DNA from: an uncultured Anaerovibrio sp.
Lineage (GTDB): Bacteria; Bacillota; Negativicutes; Selenomonadales; Selenomonadaceae
Length of the DNA stretch: 18,893 nt
NCBI GenBank assembly: GCA_934196075.1
Contig: CAKPVW010000039.1
Location: forward strand, 1 to 18,893
Reading direction: 5' to 3'
Positions 1 through 8,348 of this stretch are shown here, piece after piece (positions within the stretch are counted from its first letter, which is position 1; each line of letters opens with the position of its first letter). The position numbers and the translations under genes were made by a program. Below the pieces are notes generated by a model. It had not been told where the DNA came from. It searched no databases and saw only the letters and a program-made list of their open reading frames with translations.

Positions 1-32
1 AGATTTTCTCTGACAAATTTAATATCTAACAA
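1..32 (-). CDS. serS: Seryl-tRNA synthetase, N-terminal fragment
   Basis: Only the first 10 codons and part of an eleventh lie in the window; the gene runs off the left edge. From a TTG start at 32-30 the frame reads M-L-D-I-K-F-V-R-E-N, the typical opening of bacterial SerRS (MLD-K-x-x-R-E-N), the enzyme that charges tRNA-Ser. A G-rich ribosome site (GGGGG, about 41-45) lies 8-9 nt upstream. An in-frame GTG at 47-45 is a less likely start because it sits on the ribosome site. A good promoter lies directly upstream (84-112), and the leader of about 45 nt is too short for a T-box. The call rests on a short stretch but the match is specific. Confidence 0.68.
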   Translation of the reverse strand, partial: MLDIKFVREN

Positions 33-83
33 AGTGTTCGCCCCCACAAATTATGGCTTTGCCATTTTATCTATATCAAATCT

Positions 84-112
84 ATTATACTTGATATTTT
101 TCATTTTGTAAA
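84..112 (-). promoter_or_regulatory. Sigma-A promoter for the leftward serS gene
   Basis: On the minus strand TTTACA (112-107), a 17-bp spacer and TATAAT (89-84) match the sigma-A consensus at 11 of 12 positions. Transcription would begin near 77 and reach the TTG start at 32 after about 45 nt. An AT-rich inverted repeat (73-79 with 91-97, ATATCAA/TTGATAT) overlaps the -10 element and could be an operator or a weak end for the gene upstream. Confidence 0.72.
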
Positions 113-121
113 AACTTTATC

Positions 122-697
122 CTAAATTCTCATTTCAAAGTGACTGCCTTTAGTTTTTTTCTTAGTATTACCAGCTTCGGCTTTTGTTATTACACTTTTT
201 TTAACATCTCGACTCTGAGTCTGAATTGGCAATTTGGCACTATCCTTGGATTTTTTACTGAAATTTCGCAGGGAAAAGGTAATAAAAGCTGCCACGAAAA
301 CAATCAACAAAGGCAAAAAAGACATGGCTGACGTACTATCTCCGCCTATAGGCCAGGAAGCATTTAAATTATTCTGTTGCGTCGACTCCTGAACTTGCTG
401 GTTTACCTCTTCATCTTTCATGCCCAGAGCCTGTTGTACCATATCCTGACGTGCCTGCTGAGCTGCATCCCCTCTATCTATTTCCTGAGCCTGCGGTGCA
501 GCTTGTTCCTGAACGCCATTTTCTGTATTTTGTTTTGGGGCATTCTGCTGAGGATTGCTAATAGTTACATGAACCCCAAATTCTTTGCCATTGTTCGGCA
601 TATTAGCATCAGTCTGCCCACCATCATTATAAGTTTCTGTGCCTGGCACCACTGGAGCCGTTGGTGGTGTAGGTGGTGTAGGAGCTTTTATAGCCAT
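122..697 (-). CDS. Unknown single-pass membrane protein, Pro/Gln-rich
   Basis: I do not recognise a family. The protein (191 aa from ATG 697) has no signal peptide. Its N-terminal 120 residues are low-complexity: a proline/threonine-rich start (PTPPTPPTAP), then a Gln/Asn/Ala-rich stretch. One hydrophobic segment follows at about residues 126-144 (SFLPLLIVFVAAF...), then a strongly basic tail of about 45 residues with several Lys runs. The positive-inside rule suggests the N-terminal part faces outward and the tail is cytoplasmic. A TTG just before the ATG (700-698) is an alternative start; the ribosome site is weak (GAAAG). It lies between the terminator at 736-757 and serS, with no clear terminator after it, so it may read into serS. 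A TTGACA inside the preceding terminator stem could be a -35, but no good -10 follows. Confidence 0.6.
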   Translation of the reverse strand: MAIKAPTPPTPPTAPVVPGTETYNDGGQTDANMPNNGKEFGVHVTISNPQQNAPKQNTENGVQEQAAPQAQEIDRGDAAQQARQDMVQQALGMKDEEVNQQVQESTQQNNLNASWPIGGDSTSAMSFLPLLIVFVAAFITFSLRNFSKKSKDSAKLPIQTQSRDVKKSVITKAEAGNTKKKTKGSHFEMRI

Positions 698-735
698 CAA
701 AATACCATCTTTCTTCTATAATAATTACATACAGC

Positions 736-757
736 AAAAAGAGGCTGTCAAACAGCC
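736..757 (-). terminator. Intrinsic terminator after the 97-aa membrane protein
   Basis: GGCTGT (743-748) pairs with ACAGCC (752-757) around a three-base loop. On the minus strand the stem is followed by TCTTTTT. It begins 9 nt beyond the stop codon at 767. Confidence 0.75.
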
Positions 758-766
758 CCTTCTCTT

Positions 767-1060
767 TTATTTTTCTGGTTCATCTGGACCAGCAGCATCG
801 CAGCGCTTGCAGGCAGCATAGCCCTCAAGCTCTGCTGCTGCAGCACTTTCAAAGCGCTTCCCACCACCATAGGTCTGCTTCAACTTTGGACAGGTTGGAC
901 GATGATATTGACCAGTATAATGATCTCCCATACGATAGGTTTCGGTACGAGATATATTATTAAAATCCTCTGCCACAGATGTAGAATATACCTGATAGGC
1001 CACTGCCAGAATTGCTACGATTACGGCAATGCCCAAAATTCTAAATTTATTTCCCTTCAT
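767..1060 (-). CDS. Small membrane-anchored protein with YHxxxC...CxxC motif
   Basis: This 97-aa protein has an uncleaved-looking N-terminal hydrophobic segment (about residues 8-26), a short linker, and a C-terminal half with the pattern Q-Y-H-R-P-T-C (His53, Cys57), F-E-S, and G-Y-A-A-C-K-R-C (Cys84, Cys87). The same order, Y-H-x-x-x-C, then F/L-x-S, then G-Y-x-x-C-x-x-C, occurs in small Ada-like zinc-binding modules often found at the ends of secreted nucleases and surface proteins. Here the module stands alone on a membrane tether, probably facing outward. The start is well supported: GGAGGGA lies 8-9 nt upstream of ATG 1060. It has its own promoter (1099-1107) and terminator (736-757), so it is monocistronic. 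Metal binding is inferred from the motif; function is unknown. Confidence 0.72.
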   Translation of the reverse strand: MKGNKFRILGIAVIVAILAVAYQVYSTSVAEDFNNISRTETYRMGDHYTGQYHRPTCPKLKQTYGGGKRFESAAAAELEGYAACKRCDAAGPDEPEK

Positions 1061-1098
1061 GCTTGTCCCTCCACAAATACTGGATTAACTACGAGAAT

Positions 1099-1107
1099 AT
1101 TATACCA
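1099..1107 (-). promoter_or_regulatory. Extended -10 promoter of the 97-aa membrane protein
   Basis: On the minus strand TG-G-TATAAT (1107-1099) is an exact extended -10 element, 39 nt before the ATG at 1060. No good -35 lies 17-18 bp upstream, as is usual for extended -10 promoters. Confidence 0.5.
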
Positions 1108-1151
1108 TATTTTAACATTATCTAGGGAAAATTGCTTTCCAAAATAATATT

Positions 1152-1194
1152 AAAAAACATCCCCATCTGCAAGCAGATAGGGATGCATTTTTTA
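1152..1194 (-). terminator. Bidirectional intrinsic terminator after glpF
   Basis: CATCCC-c-ATCTG (1158-1169) pairs with CAGAT-a-GGGATG (1174-1185) with one internal mismatch and a four-base loop. It is flanked by AAAAAA on the left and TTTTTT on the right, so it can end transcription in either direction. Its main role is to end the glpKF transcript, whose last stop is at 1220. Confidence 0.88.
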
Positions 1195-1219
1195 TTAGTT
1201 AATCAGTGACTAACACTAA

Positions 1220-1948
1220 TCAGCCCCAACCAGGAGTACCCAGTGCAGTAGCTACGATTGCAGCTGCGAGAGCACCGAACATAGGAGCAATACATGGAAC
1301 CCAAGCATAACCCCAATTGCCGTCACCCTTGTTAGGAATAGGCAGGATTGCAAAAGCAATACGAGGACCAAGGTCACGAGCCATGTTCATAGCGTAACCG
1401 GAGCATCCACCCAAGGACAGGCCGATGGCAACGATAAGCAAGCCTACAGCATAAGGACCGAAACCAGCAGGCAATGGACCATTAGGAGTAGCGAAGATCA
1501 TCATGATGCAGAACATCAGGAAGAAGGTTGCAATAAACTCGGAGATGAAACCGTTTACACAGCCGCCAGTAGCGGAACCAGTAGCGAAGATACCAACCTT
1601 ACCTCCATCAGTCTCGCCCCAATGGCCGAGGTAACAGAAGTAAACAATGATGGAACCAACGATACCGCCTGCAGTCTGAACCAAGGTGGTTGCAACAAAC
1701 TGTGCAGGAGTATAGATACCAAGATAAGTCTTAGCGATAGTAACGGAAGGGTTAATATCAGCCTGAGGAGCACCCAATGCAACAGAAGTATAAACACCTA
1801 AGAGAACTGCGAGACCCCAACCCCATGCAGTACAAATCCAGCCAGCGCCCTTTGCATAGGACTTAGCCAGGTTCAAGTTAGCGTTAACGCCAACGCCGAA
1901 AACCATCAGAACCATGGTTCCCATGAACTCGCCTAACAGATTATCCAT
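1220..1948 (-). CDS. glpF: Glycerol uptake facilitator (aquaglyceroporin)
   Basis: This 242-aa inner-membrane channel of the MIP family lets glycerol diffuse into the cell, where GlpK traps it. It has the expected two-repeat hydrophobic layout with two half-helix loops. The loops are atypical: Asn66-Pro-Ser replaces the first NPA and Asn188-Met-Ala replaces the second. The selectivity-filter positions are kept: Trp44 (equivalent to E. coli Trp48), Tyr185 (Phe200 there) and Arg191 followed by Asp (Arg206-Asp). A large aromatic plus arginine filter points to glycerol rather than water only. It is shorter than E. coli GlpF (281 aa). An AGAGGG ribosome site lies before ATG 1948. It is the second gene of the glpK-glpF unit, 157 bp after glpK, and ends at the terminator 1152-1194. 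Confidence 0.92.
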   Translation of the reverse strand: MDNLLGEFMGTMVLMVFGVGVNANLNLAKSYAKGAGWICTAWGWGLAVLLGVYTSVALGAPQADINPSVTIAKTYLGIYTPAQFVATTLVQTAGGIVGSIIVYFCYLGHWGETDGGKVGIFATGSATGGCVNGFISEFIATFFLMFCIMMIFATPNGPLPAGFGPYAVGLLIVAIGLSLGGCSGYAMNMARDLGPRIAFAILPIPNKGDGNWGYAWVPCIAPMFGALAAAIVATALGTPGWG

Positions 1949-1989
1949 TTTACATCCCTCTTTCGTATAACATATGAAAAATTTCTATA

Positions 1990-2054
1990 CCGGATATGTT
2001 TCCCTATACATATCCGGATTCATACCTGCTGCCGATTTAGGCCATCGACAGCAG
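1990..2054 (-). promoter_or_regulatory. Two consecutive hairpins between glpK and glpF
   Basis: Reading the minus strand, an 11-bp stem (2054-2044 with 2036-2026, one G-U pair, seven-base loop) is followed 8 nt later by a perfect 9-bp stem CCGGATATG/CATATCCGG (2017-2009 with 1998-1990, ten-base loop). A U-rich patch (AAATTTTT) starts about 6 nt after the second stem. They could protect the glpK 3' end, act as a leaky terminator that sets the glpK:glpF ratio, or serve as an operator. No convincing separate glpF promoter was found. Confidence 0.55.
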
Positions 2055-2105
2055 ATAAAGAATCCTATAATTTAAACAACTAACCGATTGTCTATCCCGC
2101 GAGAA

Positions 2106-3744
<1,639 letters not shown>

Positions 3745-3762
3745 GTTCATCTCACATTTGTT

Positions 3763-3791
3763 ATTATAGCACACAATTGAAATTTTGTTAA
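3763..3791 (-). promoter_or_regulatory. Sigma-A promoter of glpK-glpF
   Basis: Minus strand TTAACA (3791-3786), a 17-bp spacer and TATAAT (3768-3763). The -35 overlaps the glpC stop codon (3790-3788). glpKF can therefore be expressed apart from glpABC, although no terminator after glpC prevents read-through. Transcription would start near 3756. Confidence 0.78.
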
Positions 3792-5008
3792 GCTTTTTTA
3801 TAAGCTTTTGCTAAAATTTCTATTGGATGCACTGCCTTGGTATCTGTGCCATGCTGAATCTGCATACGGCAGGTACCGCAATCGCAAATTACCTTATGAT
3901 AATTATCAGCATTGATAGCATCAAACAAGGCCTGGCCTACCTTCATAGAAGTCTCATAGTTATCCTTATGGAAGCCATAGCTGCCGGACATACCACAGCA
4001 GCCAGCATCTGCATTAACCACATTCAGACCAGCAGCCTTTAGCAAATCAAAGGCAGGCAGTCCCATACCCTGTGCCCGCAGATGGCATGGTGCATGATAG
4101 ATAAACTTGTGATCACTATGAATATTTACCTTCTTCAGCTTACCTTCTTCAGCCAGCATGGTCAGGAACTCGAAAGCGTCCCATACATTCTTGGCTGCTT
4201 CCTTCATCTCAGACTGAGCGAAAAGCTCGGTATACTCGTTCTTCAGCATCAGGGAGCAGGAAGTACAGCATGCTACTACAGGAATACCCTTCTTAGCATA
4301 TTCCTGAATGATTGCTACATTGGTATCTGCATGCTGACGTGCCTCATCCAAATAACCGCCTACAACCAGTGGAGAACCACAGCATACAAAACGATTATCC
4401 ATGAGAACCTCATAACCATTCTCATTCATTACCTGAACAAAAGCAGTACCTACCCATGGCTCATTGGTATCAATATAGCAGCCTGGGAAAAACAGAACCT
4501 TCTTATTAGAGGAAGGCTGCTTGATGGTCTTGAACAAATCACGGAAGTATGTGGAAGCATAACGAGGAGTCTTACGCTCTGGAGCCATACCCATAGCTCC
4601 CATTACGCCCAGAGCCTCGCCAATGCTCATGCCCAGATTAGCCAGAGACTTGCCGAAAGGAATCTTATTCAGCATATCAGCCATCTCAAAACCATGGCTC
4701 AGCATCTTGTCCTCTGGTCTATGAGCCTCTGGATGCTCCTTCAGGTATCTGCCTCTCTCCAACATATTCAGAGTGGAAACAGATACACCATTAGGACAGG
4801 TAATATCACAATTTTTACAGTTGGAACACAACATCAAGGTGTCCTCATAGTCGCTTGGATCGGAGAAATGCATACGGCTATGAGCAGGACCTACCAGCTT
4901 TGGTCCCTTATATTCAGGATTGGCCTTGGTAACTGGACATGCCGCAATACAGGATGTGCAGGCAATACAATTATCTGCCGAATCTCTAGCTCTTTCTTCT
5001 AACTCCAT
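3788..5008 (-). CDS. glpC: Anaerobic glycerol-3-phosphate dehydrogenase subunit C
   Basis: GlpC (406 aa) is the iron-sulfur subunit that anchors GlpAB at the membrane and passes electrons to the quinone pool. Two ferredoxin-type 4Fe-4S sites are complete: Cys14, 17, 20, 24 (C-x2-C-x2-C-x3-C-P) and Cys61, 64, 67, 71. Two CCG domains follow: PGC at 175-177 with Cys209-Cys210-Gly, and HAPCH at 305-309 with Cys337-Cys338-Gly. Length fits E. coli GlpC (396 aa). Start ATG 5008 has AAAGGGG upstream and lies 19 bp after glpB. It is the last gene of the glpABC unit. A heterodisulfide-reductase-like or glycolate oxidase subunit is the only alternative on sequence; the adjacent glpA and glpB settle the identity. 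Confidence 0.93.
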   Translation of the reverse strand: MELEERARDSADNCIACTSCIAACPVTKANPEYKGPKLVGPAHSRMHFSDPSDYEDTLMLCSNCKNCDITCPNGVSVSTLNMLERGRYLKEHPEAHRPEDKMLSHGFEMADMLNKIPFGKSLANLGMSIGEALGVMGAMGMAPERKTPRYASTYFRDLFKTIKQPSSNKKVLFFPGCYIDTNEPWVGTAFVQVMNENGYEVLMDNRFVCCGSPLVVGGYLDEARQHADTNVAIIQEYAKKGIPVVACCTSCSLMLKNEYTELFAQSEMKEAAKNVWDAFEFLTMLAEEGKLKKVNIHSDHKFIYHAPCHLRAQGMGLPAFDLLKAAGLNVVNADAGCCGMSGSYGFHKDNYETSMKVGQALFDAINADNYHKVICDCGTCRMQIQHGTDTKAVHPIEILAKAYKKA

Positions 5009-5027
5009 AATATAATACCCCTTTCCA

Positions 5028-6269
5028 TTACGCCTTGGCAGCCTTGTATCCGGAGGACAAAGCTACGCCATTGCCGGAATGCTCAAAGCAGAAATCATAG
5101 CCACTCAGGTTGCGGCCGACAACATATACATTCTTGAGAACCACATTGCCGGACTCATCCACAGCACGGAGGGAGTCATCTACCCGTACGCCAGCCATTG
5201 CGAAAGCCTGCTTCTTGTCGGAGAAGAGCTGCTTATTTACCCATCTCTCCTCTACGCAGTCACCCTCAACAGGCAGTCCGAATACCATTTCCTTGTATTC
5301 GCCAAAGTCACGCATAGTAATACCGCCGCTGTAGAAACCACCGGTAGCCAGGATGAACTTATCTGCCTCATAAGTCTGAGTGCGAACCTCGCCGCCAGCC
5401 TTAATAGCAGTAACCTTGTCACCCTTTACAATAGCCTTTTCGGCCTTGGCATTCTCTACCACACGAATGCCCTTCTTCTTTAATGCACTCAGGAGTACAT
5501 CACGGAGACGGATGCCATTTACGGATGGTGGCATACCAGTAGTCTCTACTACTGCACAGCCAAGATCCTTGGACAGCTTTTTATATACAGTATAATCGCC
5601 CTTGGTACCCAAAATCTGAGGAACGATAATAGCCTTGCCAGCACCAGCCTGACCCTTAATCTGTGCCAGGAACTCGCCATAGCCCTTGTCGCTCTCTACC
5701 CACTTGGCTACATCACGGGTAGTCAAATCACGGCCAGTGATATAGGTGTCAACGGTAACAGTGGCGTACTTCTTGTCAGCACCTAATTCCTTGGTCAGAT
5801 TTTCCTTAACCATATCCACATAGAAGTCCTTTAGACCCTTTACGCCAACAACGACAATCTCATTGGCATCAAAACATCTAGAAGCCTGCAAGGACTCAGG
5901 CAACAGGCAGGTTGGCTTTAAGGTACCAACGCCAGTAATCAGCCACTGCTGCTCCTTCAGAGAACCAACGTAAGGGAACCCCTCATCAGCTACAACCTGC
6001 TTGAAATACTTGACAGCCTCCTCGATAGCAGCCATACCAATCTTATTATATGGGTGAGAATCAGGCACCTGACCAATACCAGCAATAGGGCTTTTTACAG
6101 CCTTGCCCTGCTCATCATAGCCCAGTATATCAATTACACCACTGTTCAATGGAAAAGTACCAGCACCGTAGGACAGCAGCGTTACCTTTTTTCCTTCATC
6201 AGCACTTACCAAGGCAGCCATCAGGCCAGCCACGCCGTTGCCGATAATAACTACATCAGATTTGCTCAT
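5028..6269 (-). CDS. glpB: Anaerobic glycerol-3-phosphate dehydrogenase subunit B
   Basis: GlpB (413 aa; E. coli 419) is the second flavoprotein-type subunit of the anaerobic dehydrogenase and works with GlpA in oxidising glycerol-3-phosphate. It opens with a Rossmann dinucleotide fold, SDVVIIGNGVAGLMAAL (GxGxxG at about residues 10-15), and has a second FAD-contact stretch, KFILATGGFYSGG, near residues 307-319. The C-terminal V-Y-V-V-G-R-N and S-G-N-G-V-A-L-S-S-G segment is typical of the family. Its ATG overlaps the glpA stop by 4 bases (ATGA at 6269-6266), so translation is probably coupled and the two subunits made in equal amounts. Confidence 0.93.
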   Translation of the reverse strand: MSKSDVVIIGNGVAGLMAALVSADEGKKVTLLSYGAGTFPLNSGVIDILGYDEQGKAVKSPIAGIGQVPDSHPYNKIGMAAIEEAVKYFKQVVADEGFPYVGSLKEQQWLITGVGTLKPTCLLPESLQASRCFDANEIVVVGVKGLKDFYVDMVKENLTKELGADKKYATVTVDTYITGRDLTTRDVAKWVESDKGYGEFLAQIKGQAGAGKAIIVPQILGTKGDYTVYKKLSKDLGCAVVETTGMPPSVNGIRLRDVLLSALKKKGIRVVENAKAEKAIVKGDKVTAIKAGGEVRTQTYEADKFILATGGFYSGGITMRDFGEYKEMVFGLPVEGDCVEERWVNKQLFSDKKQAFAMAGVRVDDSLRAVDESGNVVLKNVYVVGRNLSGYDFCFEHSGNGVALSSGYKAAKA

Positions 6270-7891
6270 CCTCGTCTACCCCCATTTACATTAAACAACA
6301 GCTCGTACATGCCTCTTGTCATTTCTGCTTCCCGGAGGGTCTTACCTGCCATTACAGGCGTAATACCCTTCCATCTTGCCTGGAGGAAGTTTTTCATATC
6401 GGAAAGTGAATCACTGCAGCCCTCAAACTTATCCTTGAAAAGTTTGTTAGCAACAGCAGCACTGCGGACAGCACAATAGTTACCCTGACAGGTACCCATG
6501 CCCAGACGAGTTCTTCTTCTTACATCAGCTACGCAATGACTGGTAGGCTCAGCAGCAATACGCTGAATCTCAGCCATAGTAACGTTCTCACACTCACACA
6601 GAACCTCTCTAGTCTCAGGCTGTTCCTTCAAGGTCTTAACAACCTCACCAAACTTCTCTACCCCCAGACGGGTTGCAGCCAGATTTACACCATAGGATGG
6701 GAAATACTGACGAGCAGCCTTCTTCTCTGCCTCCGGAACCTCTGGAACCAAATCCTCCTCAGCAGTACGGCATTTAGCAGTATTGTGAAGCTTTGGAGCC
6801 AAAACATCACAGAACTTCTCAGCCATGAGACGATAGGTAGTGAACTTACCACCACAAATGGTCATCATACCCTTCAGGCCATCTTCCTTCTCATGGTCAA
6901 TGGTAACAAAGCCACGGGAAGCATTACGGCCACCCTCAGCACCCTTTGGTACATACAAAGGACGGGAACCAGCAAATACGCGGAGGATACGATAATCCCG
7001 GAGATGCTCAAATACACCAACGCCAGTCTTCATCAGTTCCTCAACCTCTTCCCAAGAAGTGGAGGTATCCTCAGGATCTGGAATAGTTATGGAGGAAGTA
7101 CCCAGAATGGTAATAGACCCATGTGGTACGAAAATATCACCATTAGATGGCTTGCGGAGACGATTTACTACATGGTTGGTAATGCGCTGATTGAAAGCAA
7201 TCAGAGTACCCTTGGAAGGACTTACATTACATTCCAAACCAGCCAATTCAGCCACCTTGCCAGCCCATGGACCAGCAGCATTTACTAGGATTTCGCACTC
7301 GATATCGTATTCTTCCTTGGTAACATTATCACGAACAGTAATGCTCTTTACAGCAGCATTTTCAATATTTACCTTAATCAGCTCTGTATAGGTCTTGTAG
7401 CGGCCGCCATAGCGAGCTGCAGACTGCAGATTCTGCCAGGACATACGGAAACCATCAATAGCTCCATCTGGAACCTCATAGGCTACCTTCAGCTTGCGGG
7501 ACAGATTTGGCTCCAAACGAAGAGCCTCTTCTCTACTGAGCTCACGGGTAGAAATACCGCTTTCAGCACATCCCTTGAGCCAAGGCTCAACGAAATCAGG
7601 GTCATCCCCCTCAACCTGAACAAACATACCGGTAGTAGCCTCTACACAGGACTTACCAATACGGCGTAGAATAGTATTCTCCTCAATACACTCTCTTGCT
7701 GCTTCCTGATCCTTTACAGCGTATCTTGCACCACTGTGAAGAAGACCATGATAACGAGAGCTAGCACCATTGACCATATCAAGCTTCTCGATCAAAAGTG
7801 CATCGATACCGCGCATGGACAGGTCGCGCAGGATACCGACACCTGTAGCTCCGCCGCCTACAACGACAACCGTAGCCTTGTCCTTTACCAT
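6266..7891 (-). CDS. glpA: Anaerobic glycerol-3-phosphate dehydrogenase subunit A
   Basis: GlpA (541 aa; E. coli 542) is the catalytic FAD subunit converting glycerol-3-phosphate to dihydroxyacetone phosphate. The N-terminus has the FAD fold TVVVVGGGATGVG (GxGxxG at 12-17) and the DAO-family pattern with SSRYHGLLHSGARYAV. The C-terminus has a BFD-like 2Fe-2S module with Cys432, Cys434, Cys468 and Cys473 (C-x-C ... C-x4-C), as in true GlpA and unlike aerobic GlpD. The frame stays open 29 codons further upstream, but ATG 7891 is chosen because GGGGGA lies 7 nt before it and the FAD fold begins 10 residues in. First gene of glpABC, behind a promoter at 8064-8092 and a leader of about 165 nt. Confidence 0.95.
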   Translation of the reverse strand: MVKDKATVVVVGGGATGVGILRDLSMRGIDALLIEKLDMVNGASSRYHGLLHSGARYAVKDQEAARECIEENTILRRIGKSCVEATTGMFVQVEGDDPDFVEPWLKGCAESGISTRELSREEALRLEPNLSRKLKVAYEVPDGAIDGFRMSWQNLQSAARYGGRYKTYTELIKVNIENAAVKSITVRDNVTKEEYDIECEILVNAAGPWAGKVAELAGLECNVSPSKGTLIAFNQRITNHVVNRLRKPSNGDIFVPHGSITILGTSSITIPDPEDTSTSWEEVEELMKTGVGVFEHLRDYRILRVFAGSRPLYVPKGAEGGRNASRGFVTIDHEKEDGLKGMMTICGGKFTTYRLMAEKFCDVLAPKLHNTAKCRTAEEDLVPEVPEAEKKAARQYFPSYGVNLAATRLGVEKFGEVVKTLKEQPETREVLCECENVTMAEIQRIAAEPTSHCVADVRRRTRLGMGTCQGNYCAVRSAAVANKLFKDKFEGCSDSLSDMKNFLQARWKGITPVMAGKTLREAEMTRGMYELLFNVNGGRRG

Positions 7892-7907
7892 AACAATCCC
7901 CCATTTT

Positions 7908-7997
7908 CTATAATACACACAGAAGCTGCGCTTCCCTATGAGATACAGTGCAATTACACGAATAATCAATAATGCCAATGTTTTGCAAGTACCTCAT
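7908..7997 (-). CDS. Possible 29-aa leader peptide ahead of glpA
   Basis: Inside the glpA leader an ATG at 7997 opens a 29-codon frame ending at TAG 7908, 16 nt before the glpA start. A strong GGAGG lies 11 nt before the ATG, slightly longer than ideal. That ribosome site directly abuts a hairpin, CGATTG/CAATCG (8039-8034 with 8018-8013), which could limit access. The peptide has three cysteines (S-C-N-C and L-C-V) and no recognisable domain. If translated, its stop next to the glpA ribosome site would allow coupling. It may equally be chance. Confidence 0.3.
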   Translation of the reverse strand: MRYLQNIGIIDYSCNCTVSHREAQLLCVL

Positions 7998-8063
7998 ATT
8001 TGAATTTTCCTCCGATTGCACATTGTAAAAATCCAATCGCAACAAAATTTCATTGATATGTTT

Positions 8064-8092
8064 ATAATACCCCAACCTATTTAAGAAGTCAA
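8064..8092 (-). promoter_or_regulatory. Sigma-A promoter of glpABC
   Basis: Minus strand TTGACT (8092-8087), a 17-bp spacer and TATTAT (8069-8064). Transcription would start near 8057. The nonamer ATATCAATG occurs on the minus strand over the start site (8059-8051) and again about 100 bp upstream (8162-8154), and could be a regulator site. Confidence 0.75.
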
Positions 8093-8292
8093 CAGAAATA
8101 ATAAGAAAAAATAGATTTTTCTTGTAAATTGCAAGGACTCCTCTCGGCAAAGCCATTGATATTGTAAAACTGTCTGTCAACTGAACAAATCGTCATGCCG
8201 CACTGAAATTTGTCATACAAATTTAAACAAACTCAATTGCTATCTGTAAACTGCACATAATATCCGTTTTTACTATAGGCTAATCAGCCTCG
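8093..8292. other. AT-rich region upstream of the glpABC promoter
   Basis: About 200 bp between the glpABC promoter and the metQ terminator carry no supported gene. A TTGACA occurs on the minus strand (8182-8177) but has no -10 at a workable distance. A ninety-codon frame spanning this region (7908-8180) lacks a ribosome site at its first ATG and runs through the promoter, so it is not called. No riboswitch was recognised. Confidence 0.4.
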
Positions 8293-8337
8293 AAAAAAAA
8301 ATAGAACTGTCACATTTTAGTCAATGAGACAGTTCTA
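8293..8337 (-). terminator. Intrinsic terminator after metQ
   Basis: A perfect 10-bp stem (8328-8337 with 8302-8311, TAGAACTGTC/GACAGTTCTA) is followed on the minus strand by nine T's (8301-8293 with one leading A). It lies 12 nt after the metQ stop and ends the metNIQ transcript. Confidence 0.92.
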
Positions 8338-8348
8338 CAATGATGAAA

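Noticed and set aside
53..65. GGCAAAGCC repeated at 55-63, 8146-8154 and 12351-12359
   Set aside because: A nine-base near-palindrome in three leader or upstream regions is suggestive, but orientation and distance to promoters differ, and short AT/GC palindromes recur by chance.
698..700. TTG as start of the Pro/Gln-rich membrane protein
   Set aside because: An ATG follows immediately and neither codon has a decisive ribosome site, so the ATG was preferred; the difference is one residue.
4082..5002. A 306-codon plus-strand frame opposite glpC
   Set aside because: Antisense shadow; the iron-sulfur motifs on the minus strand are decisive.
7908..8180. A 90-codon minus-strand frame from ATG 8180
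   Set aside because: It spans the glpABC promoter and has no ribosome site at its first ATG. Only its last 29 codons, behind GGAGG, are kept as a possible leader peptide.
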